Of a stretch of 64,000 nucleotides of DNA, positions 23,305 to 33,059 are shown piece by piece. The stretch's first letter is position 1. Each line of letters starts with the position of its first letter. Position numbers and translations under genes: made by a program. The notes under the pieces are model-generated. The model was not told the DNA's origin. It did not search any database and worked only from the letters and a program-made list of their open reading frames with translations. The DNA comes from Pseudomonas sp. W4I3 (GTDB taxonomy: Bacteria; Pseudomonadota; Gammaproteobacteria; Pseudomonadales; Pseudomonadaceae). The DNA lies in the NCBI RefSeq assembly GCF_030816195.1, contig NZ_JAUSXS010000001.1, forward strand, positions 4,425,501 to 4,489,500, written 5' to 3'.

Positions 23305-26051
23305 TGCGTAGCGGCGATTCGGGTAACCGCACTGGCGCGTGGAAAGCCTGGCGCAACCCATTACGTCCTCGCGCCACGTTGGCCGATGACGCCGCACTCT
23401 ATGCACACAACCCCAGCTTCACCGATCACCTGCCGTGGGTCGAGTACCTCGACACCGAGCAGTGTTTCCTTCTCGATGACAATCGCTCGGTGGGTGCGGT
23501 GTTCGAGTTGCTGCCCATCGGCACTGAAGGGCGCGAACCGGATTGGTTGATGGCGGCCCGAGATGCTCTTGAGGATGCCCTGCAGGATAGCTTTGACGAG
23601 CTGGATCAAGCGCCTTGGGTGGCGCAGTTTTTCTGCCAGGATGACAACGACTTCACCCCCTACCTGACCCAGCTCAACGATTATATTCAGGACAGCGCGC
23701 GAGGCACGGTCTTCACCGAGGCGTATTTAGAGCTCAGCCGTCGTCATCTGAAAGCCATCGCCAAGCCCGGGGGGCTGTTCGAGGATAAGGTGGTGACGCG
23801 CCTTCCCTGGCGTGGCAATAACCGACGGGTGCGCCTGGTGGTCTATCGCTGGCTTGAGTCTGACTCTGGAGAGACGGGGCTCACCCCGGTGCAATGCCTG
23901 CAACAGGCTTGCGAACGTATCGCGGCTTCGCTGCAGGCGTGCGGGGTGCAATCAACGCGAGTCGATGGCCGCGGTTTGTATGCCTGGTTGTTGCCCTGGT
24001 TCAATCCGGCGCCCAGGCTGACTGATGAAGCACCCGAGGAGTTCTACCGCCGCGTAGCCTATCCGGAGTCGGGTGACGATGGGTCGCTGGATCTGCCCTT
24101 CGATCATGACTTCGCCGAGCGGCTGTTCTTCAATGAGCCGCGTTCGGATGTGCAGCACGGACTGTGGCTTTTTGACGATCAACCTCACCGGGTCATGGTG
24201 GTAGACAAGCTGCGCCGAGCGCCCTTGATTGGTCAACTCACCGGAGAAACCCGCAAAGGTGACGCGCTGAATGCACTGCTCGACCAGTTACCCGAAGGTA
24301 CAGTGATGAGTCTAACGTTGGTGGTCAAACCGCAGGATGTACTTGAGGATCAATTGAATCGACTGGCGCGCAAAGCCATCGGAGAAAACCTGGCCTCCAC
24401 CCAGACTCGTCAGGATGTCGAAGAGGCTCGCGCGATCATAGGCCGCCAGCACAAGCTTTACCGAGGAACATTGGCGTTCTACATACGCGGTCACGATGAA
24501 CAGCAATTGCACCAGCGCTCGGTCAGCCTGGCCAACGCGCTGCTGGGGGCGGGGCTGCAACCCGTACGCGAGGGCGATGAAGTCGCCGCCTGCAACAGCT
24601 ACCTGCGTTGGTTGCCGATGGTTTACAACCCGGCTCGCGACACGCGCAATTGGTACACCCGCCTGATGTTCGCCCAGCACTTAGCGAACCTGGTTCCGGT
24701 CTGGGGCCGCAGCACGGGCACCGGCCACCCGGGCATCACCCTGTTCAATCGTGGCGGCTCGCCGTTGAGTTTTGATCCGTTGTCACGCCTGGACCGGGCC
24801 ATGAATGGTCATCTGCTGTTGTTTGGCCCCACCGGTGCCGGCAAGTCGGCGACCCTCGTCACCCTGCTGATGCAGGTCATGGCGGTGTACCGCCCTCGCC
24901 TGTTTATCGTCGAGGCCGGTAACTCATTCGGCTTGCAGGGCGACTACTTCGCAACACAGGGCCTGTCGGTCAACAAGGTCCAATTAAAGCCTGGCGCCTC
25001 GGTCAGTCTCGCCCCGTTCGCCGATGCTTGGCGCCTGGTGGAGCAACCGGATCAGGTGGCGAGTCTGTCGATCGATGAGTGGGACGATGAGCTGATAACC
25101 AGTCGCGAAGACCAGCGCGATGTTCTCGGAGAACTGGAAATCACCGCCCGGCTGATGATCACCGGCGGCGAAACCAAGGAAGAGGCGCGCCTGAGTCGAG
25201 CCGATCGCAGTCTAATCCGCGAGAGCATTCTCGATGCGGCACAGACCTGCGTCACCGCGGGGTGTCAGGTGCTGACCCGCGACGTGCGCGACGCCTTGCT
25301 GCGCGTCGCCGCCGACCCGCACTTGCCAGAAAAGCGTCGTGAGCGAGCCCAGGAAATGGGCGAGTCCATCGACCTGTTTTGCCAGGGGTTCGAGGGGGAA
25401 CTGTTCGACCGCGAGGGTACGCCTTGGCCCGAGAGTGATGTGACCATCGTCGACCTGGCCACTTACGCTCGCGAAGGCTACGAGGCACAGATGTCCATCA
25501 GCTACATCACCCTGATGAACACCGTGAACAACCTCGCCGAGCGCGACCAGTACTTGGGCCGACCGATTATCATGGTCACCGATGAGGGCCATATCATCAC
25601 CAAGAACCCATTGCTGGCGCCCTTCGTGGTCAAGGGGACGAAGATGTGGCGCAAGCTCGGCGCTTGGTTCTGGCTGGCGACACAAAACCTTGCCGACTTT
25701 CCCACCGCGGCGCAGACCATGCTCAACATGATCGAGTGGTGGATTTGTTTGAACATGCCGCCCGCGGAAATCGAAGAGATCGCACGGTTCAAGAAACTCA
25801 CGCCGGCACAGAAAGCCTTGCTGCTGTCCGCCAGTAAGGAACCAGGCAAATACACGGAAGGAGTGGTGTTGTCGAAGAAACTTGAAACATTGTTTCGAGC
25901 CGTGCCGCCCAGTCTTTACTTAGCCCTCGCCATGACGGAGCCAGAGGAAAAAGCCGAACGTTGGACATTGATGCAGGAGAACGGTTGGTCAGAGTTGGAA
26001 GCAGCGTATCGGGTAGCTGAACGGATCGATAGGATGCGAGGAATTAAGTGA
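23304..26051 (+). CDS. VirB4/TraC-like conjugative transfer ATPase (PFL_4706 type)
   Basis: A 915-residue cytoplasmic ATPase of the TIGR03744/PFL_4706 family. Walker A is GPTGAGKS at residues 508-515; a Walker B-like segment is RPIIMVTDEGH, followed by LGAWFWLATQNLADFP. It would power pilus assembly and substrate transfer as the VirB4 counterpart. It is the largest gene of the mating block and follows the lipoprotein gene without a gap. A cargo pocket of toxin and regulator genes separates it from the TIGR03756 gene. Confidence 0.9.
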   Translation: MRSGDSGNRTGAWKAWRNPLRPRATLADDAALYAHNPSFTDHLPWVEYLDTEQCFLLDDNRSVGAVFELLPIGTEGREPDWLMAARDALEDALQDSFDELDQAPWVAQFFCQDDNDFTPYLTQLNDYIQDSARGTVFTEAYLELSRRHLKAIAKPGGLFEDKVVTRLPWRGNNRRVRLVVYRWLESDSGETGLTPVQCLQQACERIAASLQACGVQSTRVDGRGLYAWLLPWFNPAPRLTDEAPEEFYRRVAYPESGDDGSLDLPFDHDFAERLFFNEPRSDVQHGLWLFDDQPHRVMVVDKLRRAPLIGQLTGETRKGDALNALLDQLPEGTVMSLTLVVKPQDVLEDQLNRLARKAIGENLASTQTRQDVEEARAIIGRQHKLYRGTLAFYIRGHDEQQLHQRSVSLANALLGAGLQPVREGDEVAACNSYLRWLPMVYNPARDTRNWYTRLMFAQHLANLVPVWGRSTGTGHPGITLFNRGGSPLSFDPLSRLDRAMNGHLLLFGPTGAGKSATLVTLLMQVMAVYRPRLFIVEAGNSFGLQGDYFATQGLSVNKVQLKPGASVSLAPFADAWRLVEQPDQVASLSIDEWDDELITSREDQRDVLGELEITARLMITGGETKEEARLSRADRSLIRESILDAAQTCVTAGCQVLTRDVRDALLRVAADPHLPEKRRERAQEMGESIDLFCQGFEGELFDREGTPWPESDVTIVDLATYAREGYEAQMSISYITLMNTVNNLAERDQYLGRPIIMVTDEGHIITKNPLLAPFVVKGTKMWRKLGAWFWLATQNLADFPTAAQTMLNMIEWWICLNMPPAEIEEIARFKKLTPAQKALLLSASKEPGKYTEGVVLSKKLETLFRAVPPSLYLALAMTEPEEKAERWTLMQENGWSELEAAYRVAERIDRMRGIK

Positions 26052-26075
26052 AACGGAGCTTATTCTAGGTTTCGA

Positions 26076-26822
26076 TCAATCCGGTAGCAGATCCGTGAAC
26101 ACCTTTTCCACATAGGCCTGCATAAACCAGTCAGGGACCTCACCAGCTCTGAACTCAAGGTCAGTTCCGTCCGTCACCTCAGCGAGCAGCACCAGATCAG
26201 CACCCGAGTTATCAAAGATATAAGCCCGGTTCGAGGCCGCGATGGCCGCAGGCAATAGGTTCAGACAGCGACCGTAGCGCTGGATAATTTTTTCCGTGGG
26301 AACTGGATGTCCGCCGGATGCAACACGGTTCTTGACCCGGTTGATATTGATATCAGGGTCTTCAGTGGCCACAAAATAGAGGTAGGTGCGATACCCCAAC
26401 GCTCTTGCCTTGAGCATAAAAGCGATTTTGTCCTCGCTGGACATCACCGTTTCGAAGGTGAAAGACAGCTGGGCCTCGAGGAGCTTGTGCCGGATAAAAT
26501 CAGAGAGCACGGAAGCAAAATAGGAGTTCATCGCTACGGACTGGAAATTCAGGCCGTTATTGCTGAAGCCTATTTTGGTTGCCTCTTCACCGAGCTGGGC
26601 CGATCGAATCAGTCGGTGCGCCTTGATAAAACCGAGAACCTCGTCGCCTTCGACTTCCAGTTGAAAATCGCTGAACTCCAGGCGTCCGCCTTCTTTGGCA
26701 GCCTTTTCGATTTCATCCGGATTGATATAGATACCAATCAGATGGGAGGGAACGGCACTTTTCATCGTGCTTTTGCCGGAACCGTTAGGACCGGCAAACA
26801 CCCTCAACCGAGGAACGGTCAT
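26076..26822 (-). CDS. Zeta-toxin-like P-loop kinase
   Basis: A 248-residue P-loop protein beginning MTVPRLRVFAGPNGSGKST, with Walker A at residues 11-18. IYINPDEIEK and SFTFETVMSS match the zeta-toxin family, and a basic segment (RVKNRVASGGHPVP) matches its substrate-binding region. Zeta toxins phosphorylate UDP-N-acetylglucosamine and block wall synthesis; some relatives have other targets. The upstream gene overlaps by ATGA and probably encodes the antitoxin. The pair probably stabilises the ICE. Confidence 0.8.
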   Translation of the reverse strand: MTVPRLRVFAGPNGSGKSTMKSAVPSHLIGIYINPDEIEKAAKEGGRLEFSDFQLEVEGDEVLGFIKAHRLIRSAQLGEEATKIGFSNNGLNFQSVAMNSYFASVLSDFIRHKLLEAQLSFTFETVMSSEDKIAFMLKARALGYRTYLYFVATEDPDININRVKNRVASGGHPVPTEKIIQRYGRCLNLLPAAIAASNRAYIFDNSGADLVLLAEVTDGTDLEFRAGEVPDWFMQAYVEKVFTDLLPD

Positions 26823-27067
26823 GAGCAGCGGTGAACCTTGATAACCCCGCCCAAGGTCACTTTATGCTTTGGCTTGGCCACTCGAATAACCTTGTGCTTA
26901 CCATCGGCAGTCGTCTCAACGAGCATGCCGTCTATGACTTCCATCACGCTGCGTCCGGCCGCCAGCGCGTTGATATAGGCCGTATTGATCGCGCCTTCAG
27001 CCATGGCTGGAATTTTACCCTCCAGCCGGCTCACCAGATCATCACTCAACACTTGGTCGGCTTTCAT
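26819..27067 (-). CDS. Probable antitoxin partner of the zeta-like toxin
   Basis: An 82-residue protein starting MKADQVLSDDLVSRLEGKIP. The first half is helical and acidic; the second half contains a basic segment (GKHKVIRVAKPKHKV). Its stop overlaps the toxin start by four bases, the usual order of antitoxin then toxin. It has no family name I can give; the role is inferred from coupling. An in-frame start further upstream (27142) is possible, but 27067 gives a start just before the conserved-looking part. Confidence 0.6.
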   Translation of the reverse strand: MKADQVLSDDLVSRLEGKIPAMAEGAINTAYINALAAGRSVMEVIDGMLVETTADGKHKVIRVAKPKHKVTLGGVIKVHRCS

Positions 27068-27247
27068 ATCGCGCTCCACGTTCTCAGAGCGTGCAGAATC
27101 TGCACTTATCAGAATCCTAGCTAATCTGTTTGTCGCAGACAACGCTACGTCTGTCAGGTATCCATTCTAGAGGAATGGAGGCTGAAACCATACCTTCCAA
27201 CATATTTTTGTGCCGCAAGCCATGTCATCAGGACTGGAGCCGCACGG

Positions 27248-27505
27248 TTACGCTGACGCGCCCCGAAGCCGCTGTTGAATTCTCAGCAAAAAACCGGCTT
27301 CGAACGCATCTTGGCAGTCTCCTGCAGGGCAGGTTTTACGTGCCTGCGCCAGCTCCCACCACAGCGGTATCTCACTAGGTGTATCGAGCCATGTCTGGGC
27401 GCATTGCACGCCATGTTCGATTAGGGAAGCAAACTCGCTACCCCACGGTGTTACAAGGCTTGGGCAACCATCCGCCGCTGGAATTGAAACGTAGTTTTCG
27501 TCCAT
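27248..27505 (-). CDS. Small hypothetical protein
   Basis: An 85-residue protein, MDENYVSIPAADGCPSLVTP onward, with four Cys residues and two Trp-rich segments (IPLWWELAQARKTC). I do not recognise a family. An AAGG ribosome-binding site lies 5 bases before the ATG at 27505, which supports real coding. It is divergent from the XRE regulator at 27664, with a shared 158-base promoter region. Confidence 0.5.
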   Translation of the reverse strand: MDENYVSIPAADGCPSLVTPWGSEFASLIEHGVQCAQTWLDTPSEIPLWWELAQARKTCPAGDCQDAFEAGFLLRIQQRLRGASA

Positions 27506-27663
27506 ACACACCTTAGATTTCTGTTTATTTTTGATGTTGCGTCTGGTCTGAGCATCATAGAAACGGAGCTGTTACTGGCACCTGAGCTCTAAAAGACCCA
27601 AATCAGAGCCAATGTAGACTATATCCCGTGGATTGAGAGTCCCTCAAGGCGCAGTTTGCGCGC

Positions 27664-27918
27664 ATGACTCAAGACTACGAACAGCTTCGTCTGCAACTGT
27701 CGGAAAATATCCGCTCGATGCGACGCCTGAAGAACCTTACCCAAGAGCAATTGGCGCTCATGGCCGAGGTGGATCGTACCTACGTCAGTCAAATCGAACG
27801 ATGCACGGGCAATCCGTCGCTACTGGTCCTGTGCAAACTCGCCAACATTTTCGAAATTACCGCAGATCAGTTACTTGTGGAGCCCGATAGCTTGCGTAGC
27901 TCCCTTCCCGTCAAATAA
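27664..27918 (+). CDS. Short XRE-family regulator
   Basis: An 84-residue protein that is almost only a Cro/C1-type helix-turn-helix (residues ~10-70: LSENIRSMRRLKNLTQEQLALMAEVDRTYVSQIERCTGNPS). It lies at the end of the cargo pocket, just before the TIGR03756 gene, and may control the downstream mating genes or the divergent small gene. A short hairpin GCGCA/TGCGC is found immediately upstream of the ATG and overlaps the translation start region. Confidence 0.8.
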   Translation: MTQDYEQLRLQLSENIRSMRRLKNLTQEQLALMAEVDRTYVSQIERCTGNPSLLVLCKLANIFEITADQLLVEPDSLRSSLPVK

Positions 27919-28023
27919 TAGTCTCACTTCTCACAATCCCGATAGATTCGCCTTCATAATTTCCGCTGACAGTCTTCAGACCCTAACCGAACCTGCCCAG
28001 GCCATACACAGAGAGCCTGGATC

Positions 28024-28983
28024 ATGCCTGTTGCCCGCTCGCCAATCTCCTCACCTACGAAGCTACGGCCGTTAGCGCTGAGCGCCCTGCTGGCATGCGG
28101 CCCAAGCGTGGCACTGGATACCGCCAGCATTACCGCCTCCGTGCTTTCTCCAGACTGCCTCGAATACAGGGTCATCGGCATTTGTTTCTGGCTGCTCTGC
28201 ACGCCCTTCGGCTGCACGGTTAAAACCTCCACCAAGGTTCGACATTTCATTCCTGAACTGGTGGTCTCGAGCTACGCCACCACCGGCAATAACCCCTGGA
28301 CCGAGATGGCTCCCCTCTCCTCTCCCATTAGCGGTGCGGAAGGTGGTGGTAACCTGATCACGCCGAACACACAGCGCGATAACCTGCCTCGTTTCAAAAA
28401 CGTTGATGGCATCGGTCACCCGGGTGGATGGGCCGCCACGCAACTAGCCTCGCAATCTGGTTACGCCTGCGCCAGCGGCGCCGCGGCGTTCATGCCCTAC
28501 TACCTGAGTACTCTGGACTCACTGGCCTGGCGCCATGGCATCCCGGAAAGTCTTTACCCCGAGTCGCTCATGCCGGGGATCCGTGAAATTGGTCGTCAGG
28601 CTTTGGGAAATATGTGGGGCAACGTCTATCCCCGGCAGGGCTTTCTAGTACAGCCCGACGACTTCAAGGCAGCCGCGGTCATGGCGCAACGGGCCGGTGA
28701 TGTGATTACCCACAACTGGCAGCCGCATGTGTACTTACCACTCACGCCCGCCAAACGCGACGGCTACTGGCCGCCTGGCCCGATCGTTGAAAACGACGCT
28801 TCGACCCACAAATGGCAATTGCTCTACCCCCAGGTGCAGCCAACGTGCGCCATCTTCCCCAGCGATCCGGTACAGAGCGCGGATGGCGGCTACGCCTGGT
28901 CGCTGTGGCGTCCCTATAGCTGCTGCAAACGTGAGGGACAGACCTTCCTGTTCAGCATCGACTTCGAAGGAGGTGCTTCATGA
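28024..28983 (+). CDS. TIGR03756 family, TraU-like ICE protein
   Basis: A 319-residue exported protein with a signal peptide (cleavage near residue 30) and many Cys residues (SPDCLEYRVIGICFWLLCTPFGC). This opening is typical of TIGR03756, the TraU counterpart needed for mating-pair assembly. Disulfide bonds are likely. It overlaps the TIGR03755 gene by ATGA and restarts the mating block after the toxin pocket. Confidence 0.85.
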   Translation: MPVARSPISSPTKLRPLALSALLACGPSVALDTASITASVLSPDCLEYRVIGICFWLLCTPFGCTVKTSTKVRHFIPELVVSSYATTGNNPWTEMAPLSSPISGAEGGGNLITPNTQRDNLPRFKNVDGIGHPGGWAATQLASQSGYACASGAAAFMPYYLSTLDSLAWRHGIPESLYPESLMPGIREIGRQALGNMWGNVYPRQGFLVQPDDFKAAAVMAQRAGDVITHNWQPHVYLPLTPAKRDGYWPPGPIVENDASTHKWQLLYPQVQPTCAIFPSDPVQSADGGYAWSLWRPYSCCKREGQTFLFSIDFEGGAS

Positions 28984-30359
28984 GTCGGCTCGCGCGGCAC
29001 TGGTTGGGCACGATGAGTCTGTTGCTCTGTGGACTGCTCGCCATTGCCACACATGCCTACGCCGCCGAGGGTGGTTACCGTCTGGGTACTCAAGGTGAAG
29101 TACTCGACGACCGAGTGATGTACACCATTGGTGGCGGCTCGGCAGTCGGCTCACCGAGTTCGCTCTACCGACCCAGTGGTCTCGGTGTCGGCGGGTCATG
29201 GCGAGCGAACATGATGTGCGGAAACATGAGTCTTACCAACACCCTGCAAAACCAACTGAACGGCGTCACCGAAGGTTTCCAGCAAATCATGGGCAGCATC
29301 GTGCAGAACGCGACCCAAGCTGTGATGTCGCTGCCGGCGTTGATCATTCAGCGCGCCAACCCAGGCCTCTATGAGTTGCTCAGTAATGGGGTGATGCAGG
29401 GGCGCATCGACTTCGACCGCTCCAAGCTGACCTGCCAGGCCATGGCAGAAAAGATGGCGGACAAGGTCGGTCAAGCCGGCTGGGGCGCGCTGGCCAAGAA
29501 CCAAGAAATGCAAGGCAACCTGGAGCAAACCGGCGGTGATGCGGTGGCCGCGGTGAAAAACACCGAGGCCCATAACGGCAACAATGGAGTGTCCTGGGTC
29601 GGTGGCTCAAAAGCCGGAGGTGACGGGCAAACACCCATTCGTGTGACTTCCGACGCGGTGCGCGCGGGCTATAACCTGCTGCATAATCGGTCAGTAGATG
29701 ACAGCACCTCAATCAATAGCAGCGACTGCTTAGGTGGGACAATTTGTCAGACCTGGGCTTCGCCCCAAGAGGAAGCCGCATGGGCCGTCCGCGTACTGGG
29801 CGAGAGCGAAGTCGCGACCTGTGACAGCTGCGAAACCCTGCGCGTGACCGCGGGTAGCGGATTGACGCCGTTGATCCAGGAGGCCTACAGCGAGCGACTG
29901 AAAGCCCTGCAAGGGTTGCTGTCGGGCTCTCTGCCGCCTACCCCTGACAACCTGGCAAAAGCCTCAAGCCCAATGCTGCCGGTGACCCGTGGCGTGGTTG
30001 AAGCCCTGCGCGACGATCCCGACCAGGATTTGCTGGCACGACGCCTGGCCAGCGAGACAGCCTTGTCCAGCGTACTCGACAAGGCGCTCCTGCTACTGCG
30101 CACTATGCTGGCGGGAAGTCACGAACCGAACATCGCCTCCGCCGAGCCGGCCCAAATCGCCTTGACGAAAAACATCGACGCCCTGGAGCGCGAAATACGT
30201 CTGCTGCAGACCGAACTGCAGGTTCGGCAGATACTGGCTACCAACACCGCCAGCCTGGTGCTTGATCGACATGCGGGCGGTGCCGATGCTTCGCGCACCG
30301 TGGAGCAAGGCGACCCTGAGCCGGGCCGACTCAATGATGCTGACGCCAGGCAGCCATGA
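28980..30359 (+). CDS. TIGR03755 family ICE protein
   Basis: A 459-residue exported protein: signal peptide ending at about AYA (residue 28), then YRLGTQGEVLDDRVMYTIGGGSAV and WRANMMCGNMSLTNTLQNQLNGVT. These segments are typical of TIGR03755. The C-terminal half is helical with a CDSC pair. The position after the TraU-like gene and before traG suggests a part in mating-pair formation; the exact role is unknown. Confidence 0.85.
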   Translation: MSRLARHWLGTMSLLLCGLLAIATHAYAAEGGYRLGTQGEVLDDRVMYTIGGGSAVGSPSSLYRPSGLGVGGSWRANMMCGNMSLTNTLQNQLNGVTEGFQQIMGSIVQNATQAVMSLPALIIQRANPGLYELLSNGVMQGRIDFDRSKLTCQAMAEKMADKVGQAGWGALAKNQEMQGNLEQTGGDAVAAVKNTEAHNGNNGVSWVGGSKAGGDGQTPIRVTSDAVRAGYNLLHNRSVDDSTSINSSDCLGGTICQTWASPQEEAAWAVRVLGESEVATCDSCETLRVTAGSGLTPLIQEAYSERLKALQGLLSGSLPPTPDNLAKASSPMLPVTRGVVEALRDDPDQDLLARRLASETALSSVLDKALLLLRTMLAGSHEPNIASAEPAQIALTKNIDALEREIRLLQTELQVRQILATNTASLVLDRHAGGADASRTVEQGDPEPGRLNDADARQP

Positions 30360-30664
30360 AACGCTCACCGCTATTCACTTTGCTTTCAGGTCTGGGGATT
30401 GCCGCGCTGATGATCCTGACCGCCGCACTGGTCGCCTGGGTCAGCCGTACTGCACTGGGTAGTTTCGAGGCTTGGCAGCAGGCATTCGAATCCGTACGGC
30501 CTTATCTGCGATGGTGGCGTGCCCTGCTCTACGGCGCTCTCTTTGCACTCTGGTGTGATCTGCTTCGGCGTTATCGACATCGACCACGGGATCGACTGCG
30601 CGTGAAACGCATCGGGGCAATAGGATTCGTGCTCTTTACCGTCGTCGAACTCACCCGGCTGTGA
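30356..30664 (+). CDS. Small ICE membrane protein
   Basis: A 102-residue protein with three hydrophobic segments (about residues 8-30, 52-68, 84-100) and basic connecting loops (LLRRYRHRPRDRLRVKR). It overlaps the TIGR03755 gene by ATGA and is followed after 10 bases by the traG-like gene. Proteins of this size and layout occupy this place in related ICEs, but I have no family name for it. Confidence 0.65.
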   Translation: MKRSPLFTLLSGLGIAALMILTAALVAWVSRTALGSFEAWQQAFESVRPYLRWWRALLYGALFALWCDLLRRYRHRPRDRLRVKRIGAIGFVLFTVVELTRL

Positions 30665-30674
30665 GGTCACCACC

Positions 30675-32216
30675 ATGCTCATGAGCACCAACAGCTACCT
30701 GGAGTTTTACCTCTCTCTCCTGGCCTGGATCATCAACAACGGCCTCTGGAGCGTCCTGTCCGACACCGGGCTGTTCGCCGCGCCCTTCGGCGCGATCATC
30801 CTCCAAGAATGGCTATCGGCCCGTCAACAAGGCGCAGATGAAGGCAACAAGGGACTATTGTCGGTACCGCGAATCGAGAACCGATTGTGGCTGGCCTACA
30901 TCGTCGTATTGTTCGGCTGCGCACCGGTCTTTCCGTTGAGTCTCACGTCAATGGCGTTCGATGATGCGGCGAGTCAGCGCTGCGGCGTGAGTGTGGCCAA
31001 GCCGGCGGAAACCGCTTGGGGGACGACTTTCAATACTATTGGCGAACGCTCCGCCAACGTGCCGATCTGGTGGTTTCTGGTGCATGCCTTGAGCAAAGGG
31101 GTAACCGCCGCGGCCACCGCCTCCATTCCCTGCGCACCGGATATCCGGCAGATGCGCATGGAGATCGACAGTTCGCGTATCGACAGCCAGGTCCTGCTGC
31201 AGGAAGTCGCCGACTTCACCCGCGACTGCTATGGCTATTCCCGTTCTCGGCTATTCACCAACCGTCCGCAGTTGGACAAGGCACAAAGTCATGACGCTTC
31301 CTGGATCGGTTCAAGCTATTTTCTAGACTCCCCCGGCTACTACGACACCGATCGCTCACGCGCACCGCGAGCCAGCTGGCCGTATGACGAAAACCGCGAT
31401 GTCTCCTTGCCTCGGTTAGAGAATGGCGCAGGCTATCCCACCTGCAAGCAGTGGTGGAGTGATAGCGGTGTTGGGTTGCGCGAGCGCTTGATCCAGCAGG
31501 TCGATCCCTCGCTGCTGACTCAGCTGAAAGGTTGGTTGACTGGTCGTTCCAGCAACGATATCGAGGATGCCACCTTGCGTGAGCTGGTCAGCCCGCGCCA
31601 GCAATCGATGTCCATGTCGCCCGGACAGGTGTACCAGGACTATGGCTCCAGTGCCCGCGGCGGCTCGATCAATCAGGGTCTCAATAACCTAGCCACCAAT
31701 ACCGGATTGGCACTGGGTTCCTTCAGTAATTTTCCCGCAATGAATGCGCTACGCGCCGCCCTACCGATGGTGCAGGCCTTCCTGATCATGGGCGTCATCA
31801 TCAGCTTGCCGCTGATTCTATTGGTCAGTAACTACCAGTTGAAGACCGTCATGACGGTGACGTTCGCACTGTTCACACTGCATATGCTGAGCTTCTGGTG
31901 GGAACTGGCCCGCTGGGTCGACTCCAGCATGCTCGATACCCTGTACAACCAGGTTTCGGCTTCCAATCAGGTGCTGTTGTCGCTGCCCACATCTGGGTTT
32001 ATGGATGGGACGGTCACGGCACAGGTAATTGAGTATGTGATGGGGGCGATGTTTATCGTGCTGCCGATGCTGTTTCTAGGGGCCATGAGCTGGGCAGGAT
32101 ATTCAGTCGGCACCGGGATTCAAGGCATGTTGGCGAACGGTAGCAAAGCCGCAAGTGATTCAGCGAGCAAAGGTACGGATCAAATATTGGGTGCTGCTAA
32201 GCGCTCAATTAGATGA
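30675..32216 (+). CDS. traG: TraG N-terminal-domain mating protein
   Basis: A 513-residue inner-membrane protein of the TraG-N type. Membrane segments lie near the N-terminus (about residues 10-30 and 70-95) and near residues 370-450. The conserved start YLEFYLSLLAWIINNGLWSVL fits the family. It would act in mating-pair stabilisation. It is the last gene of the plus-strand mating block and ends 12 bases inside the convergent DUF3742 gene. The long C-terminal periplasmic domain of plasmid F TraG is absent, as is normal for ICEs. Confidence 0.85.
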   Translation: MLMSTNSYLEFYLSLLAWIINNGLWSVLSDTGLFAAPFGAIILQEWLSARQQGADEGNKGLLSVPRIENRLWLAYIVVLFGCAPVFPLSLTSMAFDDAASQRCGVSVAKPAETAWGTTFNTIGERSANVPIWWFLVHALSKGVTAAATASIPCAPDIRQMRMEIDSSRIDSQVLLQEVADFTRDCYGYSRSRLFTNRPQLDKAQSHDASWIGSSYFLDSPGYYDTDRSRAPRASWPYDENRDVSLPRLENGAGYPTCKQWWSDSGVGLRERLIQQVDPSLLTQLKGWLTGRSSNDIEDATLRELVSPRQQSMSMSPGQVYQDYGSSARGGSINQGLNNLATNTGLALGSFSNFPAMNALRAALPMVQAFLIMGVIISLPLILLVSNYQLKTVMTVTFALFTLHMLSFWWELARWVDSSMLDTLYNQVSASNQVLLSLPTSGFMDGTVTAQVIEYVMGAMFIVLPMLFLGAMSWAGYSVGTGIQGMLANGSKAASDSASKGTDQILGAAKRSIR

Positions 32217-32603
32217 CTTGCTGTCGCCTATATAATGCCCATTGTCGTCGAAGTCACCAATGTAGAGGTCCGCACCTAGGTAGTCTGGCCCTGGATTTTT
32301 CTCTTGTTGATCGGCACAAATAAAACCCCTGAGCCATAGCAAAGTAGTGACAGCCAGCATCATCACAATGAAAGTAACCATCCAAACACTAACAAAGAGC
32401 AATCCTCCGATCAATGCCAGTTTGGAAATCAAAAAGCTCCCGCGAACAAGAAATTTACCTGCGGGCATACCTACCGTCTCCGCACGCTCAACCACACGGG
32501 ATTCAAACGTTTTCAACCTACGGTAACCACGCTTCACCGACATACCACAGACGTACGCCCAGCGGTGGGCACGTGAACTCTGAACAGGTTGCTGAATCGG
32601 CAT
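32205..32603 (-). CDS. DUF3742 family protein
   Basis: A 132-residue protein with a basic N-terminal half, one or two membrane segments (about residues 55-90, FLISKLALIGGLLFVSVWMVTF onward) and a Gly/Asp/Tyr-rich tail (YLGADLYIGDFDDNGHYIGD). This matches DUF3742, which in these ICEs lies on the opposite strand just after traG. AGAGGGCGAG precedes the ATG. Function is unknown. Confidence 0.7.
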   Translation of the reverse strand: MPIQQPVQSSRAHRWAYVCGMSVKRGYRRLKTFESRVVERAETVGMPAGKFLVRGSFLISKLALIGGLLFVSVWMVTFIVMMLAVTTLLWLRGFICADQQEKNPGPDYLGADLYIGDFDDNGHYIGDSKSSN

Positions 32604-32787
32604 GGTCTCGCCCTCTTCTGAGCGTTTTCATGGTTGAGACAAGAGCAATAGCGTACTACTGAAATCGGCCCGTGCCTGACCGTTTATCAGTTTGCCCCAG
32701 CCGAAAAATCTTCACTGGAAGACAGAAGACAATCCCCGTGAAACAGCGTCTCTACAGTGATTGACCCAGATAAATCGTCCGGCTAAA

Positions 32788-32929
32788 TACAAGGTGCGGA
32801 TAGCTGTTATCAACAGCACTTTCCCAGGTAGCCAGAACCTTCAAGGCTACGTCACTTCGATGATGGTTCCTCCCAAGTGCGATTAGCGTTCGGTGGCTCG
32901 CACAGTGACCGTTTCTACGGTGATGAACG
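32788..32929 (+). ncRNA. Five-hairpin leader RNA, copy 2
   Basis: The stems are: GCTGTT/AACAGC (32803-32817), GTAGCC/GGCTAC (32828-32850), TCA/TGA (32852-32863, with TTCG in the loop), GTGCGA/TCGCAC (32877-32903) and ACCGT/ACGGT (32908-32921). Compared with copy 1 at 8441-8588, the first, third and fifth stems differ by paired C-G to T-A changes that keep the pairing. It leads into the 33060 and ardC genes, a context reported for the radC RNA motif. Confidence 0.6.
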
Positions 32930-33059
32930 CCTACTGCTCTTATGAGCGCCTTTTGAGCTCTGCTCGCGAGGTAAGCCCTCTTAATTTTCTTCAACCCATT
33001 GCGGGGAAATCTTTCTCCGCACGGGACAGGTTTCTTCGCGTTTTCGACGGAGACATGCC

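Noticed and set aside
26307..26834. A 175-residue plus-strand frame opposite the zeta-like toxin
   Set aside because: The minus-strand frame has a full P-loop kinase signature; the plus-strand frame is its shadow.
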